This document shows, piece after piece, positions 13,822-22,400 of a stretch of 23,322 nucleotides of DNA. A program made the position numbers and the translations under genes. Positions within the stretch are counted from its first letter, which is position 1, and every line of letters starts with the position of its first letter. The notes under the pieces were generated by a model. It ran no database searches. It saw only the letters and a program-made list of their open reading frames with translations, and had not been told where the DNA came from. The DNA is from an uncultured Bacillota bacterium (GTDB lineage Bacteria > Bacillota_I > Bacilli_A > RF39 > UBA660), in the NCBI GenBank assembly GCA_947179265.1, contig CAMXBB010000002.1, forward strand, positions 1 to 23,322. Direction: 5' to 3'.

Positions 13822-16187
13822 TGATAAGTATGAATTGGGTCAAGGATTACGTTGACCTTGAAGGTGAAGATTTAAAAGAATTAGCAGTTAAAGTTACTAA
13901 AGGTGGGTTAAATGTTGAAGGCGTTATAACTAATCATATCGATCATTTAGTAATTGGTGAAGTAGTGGAATGTTATCCACATCCAGATAGTGATCATTTA
14001 AATGTATGTAAGGTTAATGATGGTACTGAAGTACGTCAAATAGTATGTGGAGCATCTAATGTTCGTGCAGGTATTAAGGTTATAGTAGCACTTCCAGGAG
14101 CTGTTCTTCCAGGTGATTTTGAAATAAAGGCTGGTAAGATTAGAGGTGTTGAATCTAATGGTATGATCTGTGCTAAATTTGAATTAGGGTTAGAAGAGAA
14201 GACTGAAGAAACTTATGCTGCAGGTATAACTGAACTTGGTAGTGATGCTATAGTTGGTAATGATCCTTTGGAGTATTTAGGGTTAGATGATACGATTTAT
14301 GATTTAGATAATCACAAAAGACGTAATAATGATGTTTATTATCATATTGGATTTGCTTATGAAGTTGCAACTGTTTTAAATAAGAAAGTAAAATTACCTG
14401 AAGCTGATTATAAAGAAATCAAAGATGATATAAATGATCATTTCAAACTAGAAGTTAAAACTGATAAGTGTCCTTATTATATGGCTAAGATGGTTAAAAA
14501 TGTTAAAGTTGGTGAATCACCAGACTTTATCAAAAAGAGATTAAAAAGTGCAGGAATGCGTTCAATAAATAATGTCGTAGATATTTCCAATTATGTAATG
14601 TTAGAATACTGCCAACCAATGCATTTCTTCGATTATGATTCACTAGGTGATCATATCCTTGTAAGAGATGCAAAAGATGGTGAAGAAATCATCACTTTAG
14701 ATGGCAAAAATCGAGTATTAAAGTCAAGTGATATCGTTATAACTGATGGTAATAAACCAGTATGTATTGCGGGAGTCATGGGTGGAGAAAATACTGAGGT
14801 AGAGGACACAACAACTACTATTCTTATTGAATCTGCTATATTTGATTCAGTATCAATACGTAATACTGCCAATAGATTAGATTTAAGAAGTGAAGCATCT
14901 ATTAGATATGGTAAAGGATTAAACTATGAATATACCAAGAAAGCAATTGATAGAGCTTGTTATCTTTTAGAAAAATATGCAGGTGGAGAAGTATTATCAG
15001 GAACAGTATTACATGATAAAGTTGATAAATCTTTAAAAGAAGTTGATTTCATAGCTGAAGATATCAATAAGTTACTTGGAATTGAGATAAGCGATGATGA
15101 TGTTAAAACTGAACTTGAGAGATTAGATTTTGAATATACTTACAATAATGGAAAGTTCCATGTAATAATTCCTAGAAGAAGATTAGATGTTGAACCTAAT
15201 ATCAATGATATAGCTGAAGAGATTGGAAGATTCTATGGGTATGAAAATCTAGTATCAACGATTCCAAGAGTACAAGTTAGAAGAGGATGCTATGCGCCAG
15301 ATGTTAAGATTAGAAAAGACATTTCAAAACGTCTAAGAGCACTTGGATTAAATGAAGTAAAGACTTATACTTTAACAAGTCCAGAAATGGCTAATATGTT
15401 TAAGTATGATGATATGGAATGTATCACTTTACCTAATCCAATGAGTGTTGATAAATCAATAATTAGAACATCAATTCTTCCATCTTTATTAAATACTTAT
15501 AATTATAATAAAGCTAGAAAAGTAAATGATATCATGATTTATGAATTAGCAAAAACATATAATAAAGATTATGAAGAAACTATGAAATGTGCCTTATTAA
15601 TGAATGGTAATTATATTTTAAATAGTTGGTCAAATACAACTATTAAAGTTGATTTTTATCTAATAAAAGGCATCATTGAAAATATATTAAATTACCTAGG
15701 ATTTAAAAATCGTTATGAATTTGTGGTAGATAAAGATATAAAAGACTTACATCCAGGAATCTCTGCAAGAATCTTACTCGATAGAAAACCAATAGGTATT
15801 ATTGGTAAGGTACATCCATCTATCGAAAAAGGTGATATCTATGTTGCAGAATTTGCTGTAAATCCATTAATGAGTACAGTAAAACCTATTAAATTTAAAG
15901 AAGCAAATAAATATCCAGAGATGGTAAAAGATGTTGCATTTATTGTTGATAATGAAGTCACTAATTCAGAATTAGAAACAGCAATAAAGAAGAGTGGTGG
16001 AAGATTACTTTCTGATGTTGAAATCTTTGATATCTATCGTGATATTGAAGATGGTAAAAAATCTATGGCTTATAAACTAACATTCAAAGATGAGAATAAA
16101 ACATTATCTGATGAAGAAGTAATGCAAGTATTCAATAAGATTATTGATGACGTTGTAAGTAAGATGAATGCTAAATTAAGAGGATAG
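13821..16187 (+). CDS. pheT: Phenylalanyl-tRNA synthetase beta subunit
   Basis: PheT carries the editing site for Tyr-tRNA-Phe and tRNA-binding modules. In order: a start of MISMNWVKDYVDLEG, an EMAP-like OB tRNA-binding domain (about 40-150; CYPHPDSDHLNVCKV), the B3/B4 editing domain (NNVVDISNYVMLEYCQPMHFFDYD, with GGENTEV), the B5 domain (about 405-475), the synthetase-like core and a C-terminal ferredoxin-like anticodon-binding domain (KYPEMVKDVAFIVDNEV onward). It is 788 aa, full length. Start 13821 overlaps the pheS stop by 1 nt with GGTGAAG upstream; ATG 13830 is the alternative. It is co-transcribed with pheS under T-box control. Confidence 0.97.
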   Translation: MISMNWVKDYVDLEGEDLKELAVKVTKGGLNVEGVITNHIDHLVIGEVVECYPHPDSDHLNVCKVNDGTEVRQIVCGASNVRAGIKVIVALPGAVLPGDFEIKAGKIRGVESNGMICAKFELGLEEKTEETYAAGITELGSDAIVGNDPLEYLGLDDTIYDLDNHKRRNNDVYYHIGFAYEVATVLNKKVKLPEADYKEIKDDINDHFKLEVKTDKCPYYMAKMVKNVKVGESPDFIKKRLKSAGMRSINNVVDISNYVMLEYCQPMHFFDYDSLGDHILVRDAKDGEEIITLDGKNRVLKSSDIVITDGNKPVCIAGVMGGENTEVEDTTTTILIESAIFDSVSIRNTANRLDLRSEASIRYGKGLNYEYTKKAIDRACYLLEKYAGGEVLSGTVLHDKVDKSLKEVDFIAEDINKLLGIEISDDDVKTELERLDFEYTYNNGKFHVIIPRRRLDVEPNINDIAEEIGRFYGYENLVSTIPRVQVRRGCYAPDVKIRKDISKRLRALGLNEVKTYTLTSPEMANMFKYDDMECITLPNPMSVDKSIIRTSILPSLLNTYNYNKARKVNDIMIYELAKTYNKDYEETMKCALLMNGNYILNSWSNTTIKVDFYLIKGIIENILNYLGFKNRYEFVVDKDIKDLHPGISARILLDRKPIGIIGKVHPSIEKGDIYVAEFAVNPLMSTVKPIKFKEANKYPEMVKDVAFIVDNEVTNSELETAIKKSGGRLLSDVEIFDIYRDIEDGKKSMAYKLTFKDENKTLSDEEVMQVFNKIIDDVVSKMNAKLRG

Positions 16188-16205
16188 TTATGCTATCCTC
16201 TTTTT
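16178..16205 (+). terminator. Intrinsic terminator of pheST
   Basis: AAGAGGATAG (16178-16187) pairs with CTATCCTCTT (16193-16202) around TTATG, with T to 16205. The pheT stop codon is inside the left arm. Confidence 0.94.
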
Positions 16206-16213
16206 GTTGACTT

Positions 16214-16242
16214 TTGTCGAAAAATGAAAGATACTATATAAT
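16214..16242 (+). promoter_or_regulatory. Promoter of the surface-export cassette
   Basis: TTGTCG (16214-16219), a 17-bp spacer and a perfect TATAAT (16237-16242). A second pair overlaps it: TTGACT (16207-16212), 17 bp, GATACT (16230-16235). AGGAGG (16245-16250) lies 8 nt before the ATG. No other promoter or terminator is evident until the end of the fourth gene. Confidence 0.65.
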
Positions 16243-16258
16243 AGAGGAGGATGAGATA

Positions 16259-16819
16259 ATGAAAAAAGGTAAGAATGCAAAGGTAGGTATAATAGTAGCA
16301 TTACTATTACTAGTAGTTGGATTCGCAGCAGTAAGTGCGACTTTATATTTTAATGGTACTGCAACATTAAAAGGTAATGCCGATGAATTTGATAAAAATT
16401 TAAGATTTGTTGCTGACACTGATGAAGCAAAGAAAGCCACAATAGTTTCAAGTCTTGATAAAGAAGGAACTGTTAGTGTTTCTACTGATGGTAAAACTTT
16501 AACTTTCACAACACCTGTTTTAGATGTAGTTAATGAAACAGTTACAGTAAACTATTATGTAGAAAATCGTGGACAATACGATGCTAAGTTTACTGGTATT
16601 TCTTGCAAAACTACAGCTGATAATGAAGAGTTATTACCATATATCGTAGTAACACCAAGTGAGAGTTTAGTTGGAACAACTCTAGCAGCAATGTCTGGAA
16701 CTACTCCAACACAAACTGAAGAAGCTGCAACAATTGAAGTTAAGTTAAACAAAACTTATTCAAGTGATGAAGAAGCAACAGTAACTATTACTTGTGAGTT
16801 AAAAGCTGACGCAGAGTAA
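16259..16819 (+). CDS. TasA/camelysin-like exported protein, putative SipW-type substrate
   Basis: A 186-aa protein with a basic N-terminus (MKKGKNAK) and a hydrophobic segment at about 9-28 ending GFAAVSATLYFNG, which resembles the long export signals of TasA/CalY-type proteins cleaved by SipW peptidases. The mature part is Thr/Val/Glu-rich, predicted all-beta, with DGKTLTFTTPV and NYYVENRGQYDAKF. Cys116 and Cys179 are the only cysteines and could form a disulfide outside the cell. A specialised signal peptidase gene follows 44 nt downstream, as in tapA-sipW-tasA loci. The N-terminal 1-120 region resembles the start of the 1296-aa protein at the end of the cassette. The start at 16259 has AGGAGG 8 nt upstream; the in-frame TTG at 16214 has none. 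Fibre formation is inference. Confidence 0.6.
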   Translation: MKKGKNAKVGIIVALLLLVVGFAAVSATLYFNGTATLKGNADEFDKNLRFVADTDEAKKATIVSSLDKEGTVSVSTDGKTLTFTTPVLDVVNETVTVNYYVENRGQYDAKFTGISCKTTADNEELLPYIVVTPSESLVGTTLAAMSGTTPTQTEEAATIEVKLNKTYSSDEEATVTITCELKADAE

Positions 16820-16863
16820 GATTAAAAGTTTAGTAGAAAATAGTTAAAGAGTGGTGAATAGAA

Positions 16864-18003
16864 ATGATAAAGATTGAATTTCAAGTCATACTTGAATGTT
16901 TATTATTTATATTGCTATTCTTTAGCGTTTTTGTACTTAGAAGTTTTAATCTAGTAACAGTTTTTATTTCCGTTTTGGGTTTCTTTATATTAATAGCGAC
17001 ATTAATTCATTATAAGAAACCTATTAAACAAAGAGATAAAATACTATATTACATAATAGTTGGAGGAAGCTTACTAAGTCAGGGAATATTATATTTATTT
17101 GGATTATTTAATGGTTTCTCTAATAATTATAGTGTTTTCTATAAGAATTATTTACCTAAATTAAGCATTATAATGTTTATTGGATTGATTCTTGTAGTTG
17201 AAGCAATTAGATATTTATTAATGAGTAATCTAAAAAATCAAAAAAAGGATTTTAAATCTATAATTGCTAGAATTATTATGATTTTAAACTATATTATTAT
17301 TGATTATATAATTACTGGTCAATCATGTAATTTTAAAAGCAATTATGAAATATTTAATCTCCTTATGATATTTGTAATCCCAACAGCAACTAAACATATC
17401 TTTTTAGATTATGTTAGTTATAAATATGGTCATATTGGTACTTATTGGTATAGATTAATAATGGACATGTACATATATGTTGTTCCATTTACTCCAAAAG
17501 TAAATCCACTTATAGAGACAGTATTTATAGCAGCGTTACCATATTTAATGTACATAGCAATCGAGTCCATTTTGAATAAAAATAAGAAGGAAACTCGTAG
17601 GGATCGAAGAAATAAAAAAAGAGTAAGTCTAATATCATTAACAATATTTGTTATATTGGTATATTTAGTATCATGTCAGTTTACTTATTGTATGATTGCA
17701 ATCGGTAGCGAATCTATGACAGGAACTATTAATAAGGGAGATGCAGTAATATACAAAAGATATAACAAAGAAAAATTAGAAGTTGGAGACATAATAGCTT
17801 TCCGCCACAATAATGTAGTTGTTGTTCATCGTATTCATTCTAAGGTTAATACACATGGAGACACCGAGGCATACATAACTAAGGGAGATGCCAATAAGAG
17901 TGAAGATAATTGGATAGTAACAAAAGAGAATATAGTTGGGGTAGTTAAGGTTAGAGTAATGTTGATAGCATGGCCATCAGTTTTATTAAATGAATGGTTA
18001 TAG
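16864..18003 (+). CDS. SipW/ER-type signal peptidase I with a polytopic N-terminal extension
   Basis: The C-terminal part (about 272-370) is a signal peptidase of the Ser-His (SipW, archaeal/ER) class. The nucleophile Ser284 is in AIGSESMTGTI, GDAVIYKR follows, then His322 in NVVVVHRIHS takes the place of the Lys of ordinary bacterial enzymes. ITKGDANKSEDNW is the conserved late motif. Residues 1-270 are very hydrophobic, with about 8-9 predicted helices (roughly 8-28, 30-50, 60-84, 99-119, 133-152, 163-186, 215-237, 253-273 and a less sure one near 200). B. subtilis SipW is only about 190 aa, so this extension is unusual. Its neighbours are a TasA-like substrate and a large exported enzyme. 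GGTGA lies 7 nt before the ATG. Extension function unknown. Confidence 0.85.
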   Translation: MIKIEFQVILECLLFILLFFSVFVLRSFNLVTVFISVLGFFILIATLIHYKKPIKQRDKILYYIIVGGSLLSQGILYLFGLFNGFSNNYSVFYKNYLPKLSIIMFIGLILVVEAIRYLLMSNLKNQKKDFKSIIARIIMILNYIIIDYIITGQSCNFKSNYEIFNLLMIFVIPTATKHIFLDYVSYKYGHIGTYWYRLIMDMYIYVVPFTPKVNPLIETVFIAALPYLMYIAIESILNKNKKETRRDRRNKKRVSLISLTIFVILVYLVSCQFTYCMIAIGSESMTGTINKGDAVIYKRYNKEKLEVGDIIAFRHNNVVVVHRIHSKVNTHGDTEAYITKGDANKSEDNWIVTKENIVGVVKVRVMLIAWPSVLLNEWL

Positions 18004-18016
18004 GTGGTGTGAGAAT

Positions 18017-19402
18017 ATGAAAAAAAATATTAGGAAGAGTAAAACCAAGAAGCAGATAATTATTATTTCATTTATTGGAATTTTATTTGTAATAGCTGCA
18101 ATTATTCTGTGTGTATTTTCTATTAAGAGAAAAGCAGAATTTGTAATGCACTATTCCGATAGTTCTAACTTGGATTATAATGTATATCTTAAAGCAAATA
18201 ATTTTTATACAACACCTTATTTACCAAAAGACAAAGTATATATTTCTAACCTAATAGATTATATTGATGCATCATTTAATTACAATTTCAATGTAGTAGA
18301 GAACATTAATCTTGGATATAAATATTATATTAGTGCAAAAGTTGAAATAGAAGGTAGTTCCGATAAGAAAGTATTTGAACAAGAAGAGATTCTTTTAGAT
18401 AACAGCATAATAAAAAATGTTCAAGATAAAAAATTTGCGATTTCTGAAAAAATAAAAATTGATTATAATAAATATAATCATTTAGCAAGTTCATTTATTG
18501 ATGAGTATGGAATATCTGCTAAGGCAAATTTAATAGTAAGTTTATTTGTAGAAGTAGAAGGTACTTTAGAAAAATTTGAAAATAAATTAAATGATAAAGC
18601 TGTTGTTAGCTTTATAATACCATTAAAAATGGACATGACAGATATTAAGGTTAATTATGATTTAACAAATAATTCAAATCAAGTTTTTGAATATGGAAAG
18701 ACATCTATTGTTCGACCAATACTATTTGGAATTGGGATTGTAACAATTATTTTAACTATAGCGTTAATGATTTATGAGATAGTAAGCTATTTGGCCAATA
18801 GAGATCCTAAAGTAAAATATCAAGAAAGAATAAGAAAGATATTTAAAGATTATGGACCATATATAAGTAGGAAATCTACAAAGACTAATACTAAAGAGAT
18901 AATGTATACGATGTCTTTAAGAATAGAAATGATTGATACATTTGATGATCTAATAAATGTTAGAGATAGTATTGAAAAACCAATATTATTTTATGAATCA
19001 ATTCCAGGAGAGGAAGCAGTATTCTATATCATTGATACTAAGGTATCTTACATTTATATTATGAATGCTAGGGATTTAGATAATAAAGGTAAGATGACAA
19101 ATACACAAGAAAATAAGCCTAAGAAAATCTCAAAAAAAGAAACAGCATTTATAGAAAAAAATAATGCTGATTCTGATAATGTAGTGAGTTTAGTTAAGGT
19201 AACAGAATTAAAAGAAAAAGTAAATCCACAATCTACTAACATTAAGAAATTATCTGATGAAAAAGAAGAAATAAATAGTGTTTTAACGGATACTACATTA
19301 AGTCAAGAAGTATCAGAAGAAGTACCTAAAAAGAAGAGAAAGAAAAGAAAAAAGAAGAAAAGTAATTCAACTTCAGATCTAGAAAACAAAGATAGCAAAT
19401 AG
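18017..19402 (+). CDS. DUF5305-like two-helix membrane protein with a basic cytoplasmic tail
   Basis: A 461-aa protein with a Lys-rich N-terminus, a membrane helix at about 14-36, an extracytoplasmic domain at about 37-230 (including YNVYLKANNFYTTPYL and FNYNFNVVENINLGYKYYIS), a second helix at about 236-259 and a cytoplasmic region to the end. The outer domain layout is like DUF5305 proteins, which I recall next to SipW-type peptidases in archaea and Firmicutes. The C-terminus has a dense Lys/Arg block (KKKRKKRKKKK, about 438-450). ATG 18017 is chosen over 17990 because AGGTGG (18002-18007) precedes it and 17990 lies inside the signal peptidase gene. It may be an assembly or anchoring partner for the exported proteins; this is positional inference. 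Confidence 0.6.
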   Translation: MKKNIRKSKTKKQIIIISFIGILFVIAAIILCVFSIKRKAEFVMHYSDSSNLDYNVYLKANNFYTTPYLPKDKVYISNLIDYIDASFNYNFNVVENINLGYKYYISAKVEIEGSSDKKVFEQEEILLDNSIIKNVQDKKFAISEKIKIDYNKYNHLASSFIDEYGISAKANLIVSLFVEVEGTLEKFENKLNDKAVVSFIIPLKMDMTDIKVNYDLTNNSNQVFEYGKTSIVRPILFGIGIVTIILTIALMIYEIVSYLANRDPKVKYQERIRKIFKDYGPYISRKSTKTNTKEIMYTMSLRIEMIDTFDDLINVRDSIEKPILFYESIPGEEAVFYIIDTKVSYIYIMNARDLDNKGKMTNTQENKPKKISKKETAFIEKNNADSDNVVSLVKVTELKEKVNPQSTNIKKLSDEKEEINSVLTDTTLSQEVSEEVPKKKRKKRKKKKSNSTSDLENKDSK

Positions 19403-19421
19403 AAAAAGCAAGGTGATTGAC

Positions 19422-22400
19422 TTGAAAAAATCTCTAAAGAAATTTAGAATTGATAAAATTAAACTAGGAATAACATTCCTTGTTTTTTCAATTGTTGTAG
19501 GATTTGCTGCTCTAAATTCACGACTTGATTTCTTTGGATTGATTTCATTTGCTACAACTGATAAAGATTTTAGAGTTTATTTTAGTAGAGCTTTTTTAAA
19601 TGACGTTGGAAAATCTAACATTATTAATGCTGATGGTAAATCGATAACGTTTACTTATTCTGATATTAATCATAGTGATGCAATGTTAAAATATACTCTT
19701 AGAAATACATCTAATGATTATTTCGCTGATGTTGAAATAAGTTGTAAGGCTCGTAAAAAAGATGGAACTTTATTTGAATTTGATGAAGGTAACACTGTTA
19801 GTAGAAAATTTCGTATTAATCCTGCAACTTCAATAACCGATGATATTGGTGTTATATTACCAAAGAATGAAAATAAAGTTGAAGCGGGAACTGGAGTTAA
19901 AAATACAACTCTATATAACTATGTTAAGGATTTATCTATAGGTGATGGAGATAATCTTAATTTTGAAATAGAGAATACTGATGGAGTATATACCAGTACT
20001 AATACAAATTCTGGAAACAAAGTATATTTCTATTATGGTGAAAAAGCTGATAATGATGTTATCTTTGCTGAAAAGTGTTGGAAGGTTTTAAGAACAACTG
20101 AAGATGGTGGAGTAAAATTAATCTTTAATGGTACTCCGCAGGGAAATACTTGTTTAACATTTGGTGCACCTCTTGGTTTAGAAACAAGTGATGTTATTAT
20201 TAGATTAAAGACTGATACAAAATATAATAATAATGCTTATGCGGGATATATGTATGGTAAATTGAATGCCCAAAGCTATGAAGCGGCTCATCAAAATCTT
20301 AATGATTCAACACTAAAAAAAGAAATAGATAAATGGTATGAAAATAATATATTAGGAACAGATTATGAAAAATACTTAATGGATAGTATTCAATATAGCA
20401 ATAGAACTATATTAGATGATTATAGCAATATAACTTTAACTGATGAATTTACAACATTAGGATATGGTACTCATTTAACATTATATGAATCAGCTTCAAC
20501 AGCTAGTCCTATTGCTAAGAAGTTATCACCCTCTTTTAAATATTATAATAAAAATGACAGCTATACGGTTACTGAAACAGATAGAGGAAATGGTGCTTTA
20601 AAGTATCCTATTTCTACATTGACAGCAGATGAGATGGTATATGCTGGAACAAATAAGATATCTAGTACTAAATCATGGTTAAATACTTATGGAAGATATT
20701 TATTAACATTAACTGCAACTGGATATTACAATGGCTCTATGAATTTTGTTGTTCAAGATGACAAAGGAGCACTTAATACTATACCGAATGATTATACTTC
20801 GAATAATACTTTATATGTTTTACCAACTATTACTTTGGATCCTAAGATAGAGATATTAAGTGGTAGTGGTTCAAATACAGATCCATTCATTTTATCTTCA
20901 GAAGACACTTATGAAAATAGTTATACATGTACTATGAAGGTTAATAGTGTTGGAAGAGGAGAAGCAGAATCTGAGTATGATTCATTATTGGATTTGGAAG
21001 TCGGTGAAGAGTATTGCTTTGATGATGAATGTTTTTATACAATAAGCAATGATAAGAAAGGTACAATTAAACTAATGGCCAAATATAATTTATATGTTGG
21101 ACATTATTACAATGACTCGAATGATTTCTATTCAATTGCGAAGTCTGATAAATTATACGGAAAACAACACTATACTGCTTTAGGATTAGATTTAACGGGT
21201 GGATATCCAAGAATTGGTGGTGTTGCTTATAGTAATGATGCAACAGATAATACCTATGCTAATAGTAATCCAAAGAGATATGTTGATGAATATGTTGAAT
21301 ATTTAAGAAGTATTACAGGTATTAATTTAACTGGAGAACTTGCCACAAGGGATGATTTAATTAATCTAGGATGCACATATAATTCTTCTCAAAAGACCTG
21401 TTTAACAGCAAATTTTGATTGGGTGACAGGACTTACTTATTGGACGATGACTGGAGGAAGTGAAAGTAGAAAGGTCTATGTTGTTGGCGCTGATGGTTTC
21501 TTTGATGAAACATCAGGTATGCTTGATACCCAACAAAGAGGTGTAAGACCTGTTATAACGATTTCTTTAACTGAGAAAAATCCTAATATTACCTTTGTTA
21601 GTGGAAATGGTGAATCACAAGGAGATGAAATCTGTATTGATGATGAATGCTTCTATGTTTTAAATTATGATGGCGATAATTATACACTATTTGCTAAATA
21701 TAATTTATATGTAGGAAGTGAGTATGCTTCTGATGCTAATGGAGCAATTCTTTCAACAACTGATCCATTATATGGAAAACAAAATTCACTAGCTATTGGT
21801 GATAAAGGGAATCCAGTTTATGGTGCGACGACTCTAGCGGAGGCAACTCAAGCAGTAAGTGCTTATGCGGATAAATTAAATTCATTATATAATCTTCATA
21901 TTGGGTCAAGTCGATTCATCACGCCTTCGGAATTAAGCTCTCTTGGTTGTATTACTAATGATAGTGGTATGCATGGATGTGATTATCCTAAGTATGCTAA
22001 TTATAGTTGGGTATTAAATACGACATATTGGGTAGAACCAACTAGTTCAAAAGTATATCTAGTTGGTGGTGATGGCTTCTACTATCCACTTTCTAGGACG
22101 ACTGCTCAGGAAAATAACAATAAGGGGCGTGGTGTAAGACCAGTTATTATATTGCCAGTTTCTGATGTTAGAAGTTCTGATTTTCTTGAAAAACTTCCAG
22201 ATGCATGGAATGATCATGGAATTTTCTCTGCTTATTATGATAAAGCTTTTACTAAGTTACAAACTATGACTACTTCAGAAAAGGTTGGACAATTATTAGT
22301 AATGTCATATGGAGAAACTACTCAAAGTCAAGCTAGCGATGCCATTATTAATTATCATGTTGGAGGAGTATTATTCTTTGCTGATGCATTTAATGGAAAA

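Noticed and set aside
13973..13981. Perfect DnaA-box sequence TTATCCACA
   Set aside because: It is a single copy inside pheT and encodes part of the conserved CYPHPDSDH motif; no cluster or AT-rich unwinding region is beside it, so it is not taken as an origin.
16207..16212. TTGACT as -35 for the TATAAT at 16237
   Set aside because: The spacing is 24 bp, too long; TTGTCG at 16214-16219 gives 17 bp.
12500..16213. Repeated 13-mer TTTTTGTTGACTT at 12500-12512 and 16201-16213
   Set aside because: Each copy is just a terminator T tract followed by a -35-like TTGACT; composition explains it without a shared element.
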